Shown here piece after piece: positions 33,797 to 41,966 of a DNA stretch of 64,000 nucleotides. Under the pieces are notes generated by a model, which had not been told where the DNA came from, searched no databases, and saw only the letters and a program-made list of their open reading frames with translations. The stretch's first letter is position 1; the number at the start of each line of letters is the position of its first letter. Origin of the DNA: Achromobacter aegrifaciens (GTDB lineage: Bacteria; Pseudomonadota; Gammaproteobacteria; Burkholderiales; Burkholderiaceae_B); contig NZ_CADIJY010000001.1 in assembly GCF_902859735.1 (NCBI RefSeq), positions 496,001 through 560,000 of the forward strand, in the 5' to 3' direction. The position numbers and the translations under genes are program-made.

Positions 33797-34537
33797 ATGA
33801 CCGCCGCGTTGTCGCTACGCCAGATCAAGAAGTCGTATGGCGCCGTCGAAGCCCTGAAGGGCGTGGACCTGGACGTGCCCCAGGGCAAGGTCATGGCCAT
33901 CTGCGGAGACAACGGCGCGGGCAAGTCCACGCTCATCCGCATCATCTCAGGCGCGCAGGAACCCAGCGCCGGCGCGATGAGCCTGAACGGGCAGCAGATC
34001 GCGTTCGGATCGCCCCACGACGCCCTGGTGCAAGGCATCGCCACCATCTACCAGGATCTGGCGCTGGCTCCGCGCTTGTCGATCTGGGAAAACATCTTCA
34101 TGGGCGCCGAACTGGTGCGGCGCGTGGGGCCGCTCAGCATCCTGGATAAACGCCGCATGGCGGAGGATGCGCGCGGCTACCTGCAACGCCTGTCCGTGCC
34201 CATCGATGACATGGACCGGCCCGTGGAGCGCATGTCCGGCGGCCAGCGCCAGGCCGTCGCCATCGCCCGCGCCCTGCGCTGGGACGCCCGCGTCGTCATC
34301 ATGGATGAACCCACCGCCGCGCTGGGCGTCAAGGAAACGGCGCTGGTGCTGAACCTGGTGCGCAAGCTGCGCGAAGAGGGCCGCACTGTGATCCTCATCA
34401 GTCACAACATGGCCGACGTGGTGGCGCTGGCGGACAGGGTGGCGATCCTGAAGAGCGGAACCAAGGTCATCGAGCGCGACGTGGCCGGGCTGGATGCGGA
34501 CGCGTTGGCGCATATGGTGATGACGGGCAAAGAGTAA
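33797..34537 (+). CDS. Sugar ABC transporter ATPase, single nucleotide-binding domain
   Basis: 246 residues with one complete ATPase domain: Walker A GDNGAGKST, Q-loop IYQDLAL, signature MSGGQRQ, Walker B VVIMDEPTAA and the switch histidine in ILISHN. Ribose-type ABC ATPases are usually about 500 residues with two fused domains; this one is the single-domain (FrcA-like) form and should act as a homodimer. It ends the operon, 34 bp before a strong terminator. Confidence 0.93.
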   Translation: MTAALSLRQIKKSYGAVEALKGVDLDVPQGKVMAICGDNGAGKSTLIRIISGAQEPSAGAMSLNGQQIAFGSPHDALVQGIATIYQDLALAPRLSIWENIFMGAELVRRVGPLSILDKRRMAEDARGYLQRLSVPIDDMDRPVERMSGGQRQAVAIARALRWDARVVIMDEPTAALGVKETALVLNLVRKLREEGRTVILISHNMADVVALADRVAILKSGTKVIERDVAGLDADALAHMVMTGKE

Positions 34538-34570
34538 GGCCGCGCTTGGCCCCAGCGGCCATGCGAATGA

Positions 34571-34613
34571 AAAAGGCCGCCGCCAGCGATAGACCGGGCG
34601 GCGGCCTTTTTTT
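34571..34613 (+). terminator. Rho-independent terminator of the sugar ABC operon
   Basis: A perfect 14-bp stem, AAAAGGCCGCCGCC (34571-34584) with GGCGGCGGCCTTTT (34597-34610), closes a 12-nt loop and runs into T residues. The A-rich left arm lets it also serve the convergent monooxygenase operon, so it is probably bidirectional. Confidence 0.92.
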
Positions 34614-34628
34614 CATGTGGCGGCAGAG

Positions 34629-35834
34629 TCAGACCGGCGCTTCATCCGCGTTATAGCTGAACAGCCATTCATAGCGTTCACGCACGCGCGTTTCGTTCCA
34701 CTCGCGGTCCACGTAGTCGGCGGCGCCTTGCGCGTGTGCCAGTGCCGGATTATGGAAGCGCCGAGCGTTCTCGGCCGAGCCGCGCACCACGCGCGATGCC
34801 CGTTCCACGCGCGCCGCTTCGTAGCGTTTGAATGCCTGGGGAACATCGTCCGGCTGCGCCTCCAATGCGCGCGCCAGTACATAGCCGTCCTCGATTGCCA
34901 TTGCCGCGCCCGAGGCCAGCATGGGCAGCGTCGGATGGCAGGCGTCTCCCAGCAGGGTCACGCGGCCCTGCGACCACTCAGGCAGCGGTTCGCGCAGCAT
35001 CAACGCCCATTTGTAGGGTTCGTCCAGCGCCTGGATCAGTGTCTGCACATCCTCATGCCAGCCCGCGAAATCCCGCGCGCATTCCGCTACGCTACCGCGC
35101 TCGGTCCAGGACTCCACCTGCCAATCGTCGCGCTCCAGGATGCCCACGAAGTTCACCAGTTTTCCCTGCCGCAGCGGATAGTGGATGACGTGGGCGCCCG
35201 GGCCTACCCAGTTGCAGGCATAGGGCTCGCGCAGATGCGCGGGCAACTTTTCGGCCGGGATCACGCCGCGCCAGGCGACGGTGCCAGAAAACGCCGCGGC
35301 GTCCGCGCCGAACAGCGCGGCGCGCACGCGCGAGTGCACGCCGTCGGCGCCGATGAGCGCCGCGCCTTCGATTTTTTCGCCCGACTCCAGTACGGCGGTG
35401 ACGCCTGTGTCGTCCTGCGTGAACCTGGTGACCTTGGCGCCCAGCGTGATGGCTCGCGGGTCATTGGCCTGCACCGCCTGCGCCAGAATCCGGTGCAGGT
35501 CGGCGCGATAGATCGTCAGGTACGGATAACCATAGCGGGCCACCGATTCCGCACCCAGGTCGAACAGTGGCCAGGTTCGTCCGCTGGACCACAAGCGGAT
35601 ACGCTTTCCGGCCGTCGGGCGTGCGACCTCCGTCAGGGCGTGTTCCAGACCCAGTTGATACAGCACGCGGTTGGCGTTGGCGCTAAGTTGGATGCCCGCG
35701 CCGACTTCGCGCAGCTCCTGTGCCTGCTCCAGCACGCGCACGCGCAAGCCGCGCCGCTGCAGGGCCAGCGCGGCGGTCAGGCCGCCCAGGCCCGCGCCGG
35801 CGATGAGATATAGGGGGGAGGCGTTGTGAGACAT
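34629..35834 (-). CDS. FAD-dependent monooxygenase (salicylate hydroxylase-like)
   Basis: 401 residues of the class A flavoprotein hydroxylases. FAD sites: GAGLGGLTAALAL at the N-terminus and [21 protein letters not shown] near residue 295; the GADGVHSRVR segment (DG motif) for FAD/NAD(P)H is at about residue 158. Members hydroxylate aromatic carboxylates. It is the second gene of an operon, 18 bp after a Bug-type receptor gene, so the substrate is probably the acid that the receptor binds. It is a distant relative of NicC in the same window, but the NicC active-site residues around C202/H211/Y215 are not conserved. Confidence 0.9.
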   Translation of the reverse strand: MSHNASPLYLIAGAGLGGLTAALALQRRGLRVRVLEQAQELREVGAGIQLSANANRVLYQLGLEHALTEVARPTAGKRIRLWSSGRTWPLFDLGAESVARYGYPYLTIYRADLHRILAQAVQANDPRAITLGAKVTRFTQDDTGVTAVLESGEKIEGAALIGADGVHSRVRAALFGADAAAFSGTVAWRGVIPAEKLPAHLREPYACNWVGPGAHVIHYPLRQGKLVNFVGILERDDWQVESWTERGSVAECARDFAGWHEDVQTLIQALDEPYKWALMLREPLPEWSQGRVTLLGDACHPTLPMLASGAAMAIEDGYVLARALEAQPDDVPQAFKRYEAARVERASRVVRGSAENARRFHNPALAHAQGAADYVDREWNETRVRERYEWLFSYNADEAPV

Positions 35835-35852
35835 ATGTTGCGGGGGTGTGGG

Positions 35853-36830
35853 TTAGTCAGGCTTGATGCCGGCTTGCTTGACGACCTGGGTCCATTTGTC
35901 CAGGTCCGTGCGGATCGATTGCGCGAATTGCTCCGGCGTATCGCCCACAGGCTCCAGGCCCAGGTCGGCCAGCTGGCGCTTGACCTCGGGATCGCGCGCT
36001 GCGGCGGCCAGCGCCTTGGTCAGGCGCTCGATGACGGGCTGCGGCGTGTGGGCGGGCGCCATGAGACCGAACCAGGAATAGGCTTCGAAAGGTTTGCCCA
36101 GCACTTCAGCCACGGTGGGAACGTTGGGCAGTTGCGGGTAGCGCTGCGCGCCGGTAACGGCATAGGCGCGTAGCTTCTGCGCCGCGATCTGCGGATACAG
36201 CAGAGTCACCGTGTCGAACAACAGATCAACTTGGCCGCCCAGCACGTCGCTGAGCGCCGGCGCGCCGCCGCGGTAAGGAATGTGCAGAATGTCCACGTTC
36301 GCGCTGCGATCGAACAGTTCGGCCGTGAGATGGCCGACCGAACCCGTGCCGGCCGAGGCCACCGTCAGCGGCTGGCGCCGAGCAAGGTCGAGCAGCGCCT
36401 TGAGGTCAGCACTGGGCAGGGCGGGGCGGCTCACCAGGATTAGCGGGCCGCGCACCGCCATGCCGATAGGGGTGAAGGAGGCGATGGGGTCATAGTCCAG
36501 CTTGGGATAGAGCGCGGGCGCCACCACCATGCTGCTGGTGCCGCCCCATAGCAGCGTGTAGCCGTCAGGCTGCTCGCGCGTTACCGACGTGGTGCCCACC
36601 GAGCCGCCCGCGCCTGCACGGTTCTCCACGATGACCGGCTGGCCCAGCTGTTCTGCCATGGTCTTGCTGAAGAGGCGCGCGCTCGTGTCGGTCGGGCCAC
36701 CGGGCGGAAATGGCACCACTAGCCGGATCGGCTTCTCGGGGAAGTCCGCAGCCTGGACGGCGGGCGCCGGCGCAAGGGCCGCGCACGCGATGGCGAATGC
36801 CGAGGCAATTCGCAGGGGGAATCGGAACAT
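35853..36830 (-). CDS. Bug-family tripartite tricarboxylate transporter receptor
   Basis: 325 residues from ATG 36830, with AGGAGA upstream; 36851 is a possible longer start. Signal peptide ends near VQA-ADFPEKPI. The TctC/Bug motifs are clear: PEKPIRLVVPFPPGGPTD, VENRAGAGGS and the long GYTLLWGGTSS. Bug proteins bind carboxylic acids for TctAB permeases or act as sensors; no TctA/B gene is in the window, as is common in Bordetella and Achromobacter. It leads an operon with the FAD monooxygenase and is divergent from a LysR gene at 36987. Confidence 0.93.
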   Translation of the reverse strand: MFRFPLRIASAFAIACAALAPAPAVQAADFPEKPIRLVVPFPPGGPTDTSARLFSKTMAEQLGQPVIVENRAGAGGSVGTTSVTREQPDGYTLLWGGTSSMVVAPALYPKLDYDPIASFTPIGMAVRGPLILVSRPALPSADLKALLDLARRQPLTVASAGTGSVGHLTAELFDRSANVDILHIPYRGGAPALSDVLGGQVDLLFDTVTLLYPQIAAQKLRAYAVTGAQRYPQLPNVPTVAEVLGKPFEAYSWFGLMAPAHTPQPVIERLTKALAAAARDPEVKRQLADLGLEPVGDTPEQFAQSIRTDLDKWTQVVKQAGIKPD

Positions 36831-36986
36831 GCTTGTCTCCTGTAGGCGCATTTGCGCTTTTGTTCTGGGCCCATCCGGACGGAAGGCAGCGCATTTCGCA
36901 ATTGCAACGCAAACGGATAAACAAGTAAAACTGCGTTATCTTGTCTATTAACAAAGAAGTTTTATTAATTATCTGGTAGTCCACGC

Positions 36987-37892
36987 GTGAATTTCTCCCT
37001 GCGCCAACTGCGCGGCTTCCTTGCCGTAGCCGAACATGCCAGCTTCACCAAGGCCGCGGCCCAACTGCACCTGACGCAGGCCGGCCTGAGCGCCATGGTG
37101 CGCGAATTCGAACAGAGCATAGGCAGTCGCCTGTTCGAACGCAGCACCCGCGCCGTGTTGCTCACCGATGCGGGACGAACGCTCCTGCCCGTCGCCCAGC
37201 GCATGGTCGATGAACTGGGCGGCACGCTGCGTCAACTGGCCGCCGCTAGTACGCCGCAGGCGCGCGTGCTGCGCGTGGGCGTCACCCCGCTCATCGCCAG
37301 CAGCATCCTGCCGCAGGTGCTGCGCGCCTGCTCGGCAGCACAGCCGGAATGGCGTGTCGAAGTGGCCGACATGGACCGCAGCCTGATCCAACAGGGTGTC
37401 GAAGACGGAACCCTGGACGCCGGTTTCGGCGCCTTCTTCCAGAAGGCGGCTGGCCTGCGCCGCCGCGGGTTGTTCCCCGCCGAACTGGTGCTGGCGCAAT
37501 CGGCCGAACATGCCGCCCGGACCCGCCGCGCTCCCTTGCCCTGGCAGCGGCTCGATCCCGCCAGTCTCATCGTGCTGCCTTCCAGCAACCCCATCCAGCA
37601 ACTGATAGACCGGCACGTTCCTCGCATGCCCGTTGTCGCGAACCTCCCGCCGCGCCGCGTCTACAGCCACCTGGAAACTATCCTGGCCATGGTCGAGTCC
37701 GGGCTGGGCCAAGCCGTCGTACCCTCGTTTGCCGCCTTGACCGGCACGCGCTGGCGCGTGCAGCTCCGGGCCCTTACGCCCCGCGTCGCGCTGGACTACG
37801 CCATCGTCACCCGCAGTGGCCGCCGTGACAGCGCCGGATTGACCGCGTTCGTGGACTGCCTGAGAGCGGCGGCCCAGATGCGCGAGCCATAA
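36987..37892 (+). CDS. LysR-type regulator divergent from the Bug/monooxygenase operon
   Basis: 301 residues, starting with GTG at 36987 (MNFSLRQLRGFLAVAEHASF). HTH: FTKAAAQLHLTQAGLSAMVREFEQSIG; effector domain from about residue 92. It is transcribed away from the Bug receptor, with 156 bp between the starts; this AT-rich spacer around 36915-36970 is where both promoters should lie. It should regulate aromatic or carboxylic acid use by the operon at 34.6-36.8 kb. Transcription ends at an 18-bp hairpin directly after the stop. Confidence 0.9.
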   Translation: MNFSLRQLRGFLAVAEHASFTKAAAQLHLTQAGLSAMVREFEQSIGSRLFERSTRAVLLTDAGRTLLPVAQRMVDELGGTLRQLAAASTPQARVLRVGVTPLIASSILPQVLRACSAAQPEWRVEVADMDRSLIQQGVEDGTLDAGFGAFFQKAAGLRRRGLFPAELVLAQSAEHAARTRRAPLPWQRLDPASLIVLPSSNPIQQLIDRHVPRMPVVANLPPRRVYSHLETILAMVESGLGQAVVPSFAALTGTRWRVQLRALTPRVALDYAIVTRSGRRDSAGLTAFVDCLRAAAQMREP

Positions 37893-37930
37893 AGAAAGCC
37901 GCCGCCAGTTGCCTGGCGGCGGCTTTCTTT
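37891..37930. terminator. Bidirectional terminator between LysR and parvulin
   Basis: An 18-bp perfect inverted repeat, AAAGAAAGCCGCCGCCAG (37891-37908) and CTGGCGGCGGCTTTCTTT (37913-37930), with a 4-nt loop. The A-rich and T-rich flanks make it an efficient terminator in both directions for two convergent genes. It overlaps the last two bases of the LysR stop. Confidence 0.93.
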
Positions 37931-37946
37931 GAGACTGCTGCTGGAC

Positions 37947-38228
37947 TTAGTCCTTGCGGCTGGTCACTTCAACCAGGTGGTAGCCGAACTGGGTCTTCAC
38001 CGGACCCTGGACCTCGCCGACCGGGGCGCTGAACACCACGGTGTCGAATTCCTTGACCATCTGGCCCGGACCGAACGTACCCAGGTTGCCGCCGTCGCGC
38101 GAGGACGGGCAGCTGGAGTTTTCCTTGGCCAGCTGAGCGAAGTCGGCGCCGTTCTCGATGGCGGTCTTCAGTTCGTTGGCCTTGGCTTCGGTGGAGACGA
38201 GGATGTGGCGGGCGGAGGCTTGTGCCAT
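37947..38228 (-). CDS. Parvulin-type peptidyl-prolyl isomerase (PpiC-like)
   Basis: 93 residues, a bare parvulin domain without a signal peptide, as in cytosolic E. coli PpiC. Typical motifs: ARHILVSTEAKANEL, FAQLAKENSSCPSSRDGGNL, FGPGQMVKEFD and FGYHLVEVTSR. ATG 38228 has AAGGAG upstream; the longer in-frame extension has no homology. It catalyses cis-trans isomerisation of prolyl bonds. The upstream 160 bp to the next gene has no convincing promoter boxes. Confidence 0.95.
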   Translation of the reverse strand: MAQASARHILVSTEAKANELKTAIENGADFAQLAKENSSCPSSRDGGNLGTFGPGQMVKEFDTVVFSAPVGEVQGPVKTQFGYHLVEVTSRKD

Positions 38229-38388
38229 TTGGGGCTCCTTGCGGACTTGAATTGGGGAGGGGGAGAGTAACGCATTCAGCGGACTGGCGCTGGCTAGGCT
38301 AGGGTAACTCGCGGATGATGAACCACTGACGACTGTTGTGTATCCCTTCAATACAAGACGTCCGGGGGCCAGTGTTCCGGAAATTTTG

Positions 38389-39834
38389 TCACATATCGAT
38401 CGGCCACTTTGGCCTATGAATATGCTTATACGGCAGGTTCCTCTGGTCCAGCGTCGCCGACCCCGGCGCATCCGCAAAGATCACATGCCGCGCTACTTTC
38501 GAGAACGACGCCTGGAAATGCTGCGCCGACTTCACCACGATCAGCGCTTTCTCCTCCAGCCGGCACCCCAACTGCGTGAACACATCGATATCCATGGCCT
38601 GGGCCCGCACCGTGATCAGCACGATCTCGATACCATCTGCTTCGACCAGCGCGGAGTTCCCCACGACAGCCGGCGATCCGGACAACCCCGTCATGACCAT
38701 GTCCGGCACCAGCGCCTTGACCGTACACATCAAGTCCAGCGGTTCCCCTGACAGGGGGCTGATCTTGCCCCCGATGCGCAAGGGCAAGCGCGCGCCGACG
38801 CCAGCGCTGAAAGCGATGCGGACGGCGATGGGATCCCACATGGGGCCTATCGCCGCATTGCGCACGCCCCGTTCCAGCAGGCGCCGCAGCAGGAAGGTGG
38901 AGTCGCCCGCACCCCCGCCGCCGGGATTGTCAGCGGCATCGGCAATGACGACAGGCGTTGCGCCATATGCCAGAGCCTGGTCGATGGCTTCGTCCGGTTT
39001 GGGGTAGACGGGCATCAACACTTCGCGCATGCCTATGAGCTCGTCAGCCAGGCGCCGCGCAAGCTGCTGGGCGGCCTGGGCGTTGCCGTCGGCATAGACC
39101 AGCAGCTTGGTCCCCATGTCGGGCACGTCGCCCCAGGCGAAGCTGTGCACCACGGAAATGGAGAGTATGCCGTTGCTGCCTTCCAGCGCGCTGATGCGGT
39201 CGATATAGCTGCGCGCCGGTTCCTGTGGCGTGCGGATGGTGACGACCATCTCGCAGTCGGCCACGGCGGCAACCGGGGCGATGCGCCGATCGACGATTGC
39301 CGCGCAGAAGTCCACCAGTTCCAGCGCGCGTTCGCGGATGTCGGTGTGGGGATATTCCTTGTAGGCGACCAGCATGTCGGCGTTGGCGACCATGGCGTCC
39401 GACAGATGGCAATGCGGATCCAGCTCCGCGCCGACGACGACCTCGGGACCGACGATGCCGCGGACGCGCGCCAGCAGATCGCCTTCGCAGTCTTCGTAGC
39501 CGTCGGCCACCATGGCTCCATGCAGGCCCAGCACCACCATGTCGACGGGCAAGGCCTGTCGCAGGTCGCGCAGCAGTTCATCGCGCAAAGTCTCGTAGGC
39601 ATGGCGCGTAGTAATGCCGCCGGGTTGGGCGCCGGCGGCCATGCCTTCGATCACGGTCCAGCCGTGTTGCGCGCCGCGCTGGCGCGCTGCCCACAGAGGT
39701 CCGCTGAAGATGGTCATCTCGGGAGGATGGGTGCCTGCGGGGTAGTAGCCCCGGTCGGCAAAATCATCCAGCGAGGTGGGCAGCGGAGCGAACGTATTGG
39801 TCTCCGTGGACAGCGAACCGGTGAAAACGCGCAT
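38389..39834 (-). CDS. M81-family metallopeptidase-like protein (MlrC/DUF1485)
   Basis: 481 residues. The N-terminus RVFTGSLSTETNTFAPLPTS and the core LGLHGAMVADGYEDCEGDLL, ELDPHCHLSDAMVANADMLV and YKEYPHTDIRERA match the MlrC family; the histidines and aspartate in these stretches are its likely metal ligands. MlrC itself hydrolyses a linear microcystin peptide, but most relatives act on unknown amides. The Bug receptor gene lies 11 bp upstream in the same operon, suggesting that the receptor brings in its substrate. Confidence 0.88.
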   Translation of the reverse strand: MRVFTGSLSTETNTFAPLPTSLDDFADRGYYPAGTHPPEMTIFSGPLWAARQRGAQHGWTVIEGMAAGAQPGGITTRHAYETLRDELLRDLRQALPVDMVVLGLHGAMVADGYEDCEGDLLARVRGIVGPEVVVGAELDPHCHLSDAMVANADMLVAYKEYPHTDIRERALELVDFCAAIVDRRIAPVAAVADCEMVVTIRTPQEPARSYIDRISALEGSNGILSISVVHSFAWGDVPDMGTKLLVYADGNAQAAQQLARRLADELIGMREVLMPVYPKPDEAIDQALAYGATPVVIADAADNPGGGGAGDSTFLLRRLLERGVRNAAIGPMWDPIAVRIAFSAGVGARLPLRIGGKISPLSGEPLDLMCTVKALVPDMVMTGLSGSPAVVGNSALVEADGIEIVLITVRAQAMDIDVFTQLGCRLEEKALIVVKSAQHFQASFSKVARHVIFADAPGSATLDQRNLPYKHIHRPKWPIDM

Positions 39835-39845
39835 GGTACGAGTGC

Positions 39846-40820
39846 TTAGTCCGCGGTGGCGCCAGAGGCCTTGACGACGTCGGCGTACTTGGCGATTTCG
39901 GAAGCGACGTGCTGGCGCAGTTCTTCCGTCGTGCCGCCGCCGGGCGTGGCGACCATGCCGGCGAGCTTCTCCTGGATTTCCTTCTCTGCCAGGATCGCGT
40001 TGACTTCCTTGTTCAGCTTTTCCACGATGCCGGCGGGCGTGCCGGCAGGCGTGAACAGCGCGTACCAGGACGTCATCTCGTAACCCTTGACGGTGGCGTC
40101 GATGGTGGGGATCTCGGGCGCAAAGGGCTGGACGGTAGCGCTGGTGACGCCCAGTGCGCGCAGCTTGCCGCCCTGGATGAGCTGCATGACCGAAGGCGCG
40201 GTGTCGAACATCACCTGGATGCGGCCGGCCATCAGGTCGGTGAGGGCGGGCGCGCTGCCCTTGTACTGCACGTGTTCCATTTCCACGCCCGTCATCATCT
40301 TGAACAGTTCAGCCGACAGGCGGGTCGACGAGCCTGCGCCGGACGAGGCGAAGAAAATGTTCTTGGGGTTGGCCTTGGCGTAGGTGATGAACTCCTGCAC
40401 CGTCTTGGCCGGCACGGTGTTGTTCACCACCATGATGTTGGGAAAGCGCGTCAGCAGCGCCACCGGCGCGAAGTCCTTCTGGAAGTCGAAGGACAGTTCC
40501 TTGTACAGCGACACGTTGATGGTGCTGGCGTTCGAGCCCAGCAGGATGGTGTAGCCGTCGTTGGGCGAGCGCGCCACGGTCGCGGCGGCGATGTTGCTGG
40601 CGGCGCCGGGACGGTTCTCGACCACGAAGGTCTGGCCCAGCTTGTCCGACAGGCGGCCGGCGATCAGCCGCGCCACGGCGTCGGACGAGCCGCCCGGCGC
40701 GTAGCCGACCACGACCTTGACGGGCTTGCTCGGGTAGGCAGCTTCCGGCGAGGCGAAAGCGGCCTGTTGACTGAATACGCTCAGGGTTGCGGCAGCGAGG
40801 ATCGAAGCGAAGAGTTTCAT
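39846..40820 (-). CDS. Bug-family tripartite tricarboxylate transporter receptor
   Basis: 324 residues from ATG 40820 (MKLFASILAAATLSVFSQQAAFA, signal peptide); the frame continues upstream without meaning. Motifs: YPSKPVKVVVGYAPGGSSD, VVENRPGAASNIAA, GYTILLGSNAS. It is paralogous to the receptor at 35853-36830. First gene of an operon with the M81-family protein, and divergent from the LysR gene at 41014. The ligand is probably a carboxylate or short peptide-like compound used by that operon. Confidence 0.93.
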   Translation of the reverse strand: MKLFASILAAATLSVFSQQAAFASPEAAYPSKPVKVVVGYAPGGSSDAVARLIAGRLSDKLGQTFVVENRPGAASNIAAATVARSPNDGYTILLGSNASTINVSLYKELSFDFQKDFAPVALLTRFPNIMVVNNTVPAKTVQEFITYAKANPKNIFFASSGAGSSTRLSAELFKMMTGVEMEHVQYKGSAPALTDLMAGRIQVMFDTAPSVMQLIQGGKLRALGVTSATVQPFAPEIPTIDATVKGYEMTSWYALFTPAGTPAGIVEKLNKEVNAILAEKEIQEKLAGMVATPGGGTTEELRQHVASEIAKYADVVKASGATAD

Positions 40821-40963
40821 GCTTAAAGGCTCGAAATGGGCGTTACCTCGCATTGCCGCCGCCGCTGGCTTCCAGCTTGCGGCTCGCAACCGAGCGGATT
40901 TGAAAGTACGCGCATTATTCGCAATCGCAGGCCTGTAAATCAATGTAAGCTGCGAGGGAGTTT

Positions 40964-40995
40964 GTTGCCAAAAAGGCAACGATTTAGAGAAATCG
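40964..40995. promoter_or_regulatory. Two adjacent dyads in the LysR/Bug divergent region
   Basis: GTTGCC-AAAAA-GGCAAC (40964-40980) is followed directly by CGATTT-AGAG-AAATCG (40980-40995), ending 18 bp before the LysR start at 41014. Either may be the operator of that LysR protein, or they may form two small hairpins in its mRNA leader. The ribosome site AGGGGA lies just downstream. Confidence 0.45.
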
Positions 40996-41013
40996 TAGAA
41001 AAAGGGGACAAGC

Positions 41014-41934
41014 ATGGACGGGGGGCTGAGCGCGCGGCGCCTGCAATACTTCTTCGAGGCGGTGACGACCGGATCGGTGCGCGGCGCCGCCGAGCGCCTG
41101 GGGGTGGAGCCTTCCATCGTCAGCCGTCAGATCCAGTTGCTGGAGACGGAGCTGGGCGTGGCGCTGCTGGAGCGCAAGGGCCGGGGCATCGTGCCCACCG
41201 ACATGGCCTCGATTGTGATGGACCACTGCCGCGACCGGCAGGCCAGCGAGCAGGCCTTGCGGGCCCGGCTGGACGAGGTCAATGGTTTGCAACGCGGCGA
41301 TATCCAGATCGTCACCAGCGAGGGCTTCGTCGATATCCTGATGAGCGGCGTGGTGGATGAATTCTGCCGGCGGCATCCTGGCGTGCGGGTTTCGCTGAAA
41401 GTGGCCGGCGCTTCCGACGCGGTGCGCGCCGTGGTGCACGACGACGCCCATATTGGCGTGGTGTTCGGCGCGCCGGCGGACCCCGGCATACGCGTGGTTC
41501 ACACGCGCAACCATCCGCTGTGCGTGATCGCGTGGCCGGATCATCCGCTGGCGCGGCAGCGCAAGCGGCCGACGCTGAAGGACGTGGCGCGCTATCCGAT
41601 TGCGCTGATGGGGCCGGGCTTCGGCTTGCGCCAGCTGATCGAGATGGCGGAACTATCGGAGAACATCGTGCTGTCGCCCAGCTTCATCGCCAACTCGGTG
41701 GTGACGCTCAAGCGCTATGTGGAAAGCCGCCTGGGGCTGACCTTCACGTCGGCGAACTCGGTGGTGAAGGAGGTGGCTCGGGGTGAGTTGGTGGCGCTGC
41801 GCACCACCAATCCCATCTTCGAGGCGGCGCAGACGCGGCTGATCGTGCGGGCGAATCGGCCGTTGACCAGCGCGGCTAGAGGCATGCTGGAAAGAATCCA
41901 GGCATCGCCGCTGTTCCACGGCGCGAAGCCGTAG
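41014..41934 (+). CDS. LysR-type regulator divergent from the Bug/M81 operon
   Basis: 306 residues. HTH: GSVRGAAERLGVEPSIVSRQIQLLETELG; effector domain from about residue 90 (GDIQIVTSEGFVDILMSG). ATG 41014 is preceded by AAGGGGAC. The divergent arrangement with the receptor gene at 40820 suggests that it controls uptake and use of that operon's substrate. It is convergent with the amino-acid-binding protein at 41967. Confidence 0.9.
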   Translation: MDGGLSARRLQYFFEAVTTGSVRGAAERLGVEPSIVSRQIQLLETELGVALLERKGRGIVPTDMASIVMDHCRDRQASEQALRARLDEVNGLQRGDIQIVTSEGFVDILMSGVVDEFCRRHPGVRVSLKVAGASDAVRAVVHDDAHIGVVFGAPADPGIRVVHTRNHPLCVIAWPDHPLARQRKRPTLKDVARYPIALMGPGFGLRQLIEMAELSENIVLSPSFIANSVVTLKRYVESRLGLTFTSANSVVKEVARGELVALRTTNPIFEAAQTRLIVRANRPLTSAARGMLERIQASPLFHGAKP

Positions 41935-41966
41935 CGGGCGATGCCTGGCGTGGTCCTGCTGTGACT

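Noticed and set aside
34629-35834. Second nicC gene
   Set aside because: The FAD monooxygenase has the fold but not the H47/C202/H211/Y215/H302 set in NicC spacing, and it lies in a different operon with a Bug receptor.
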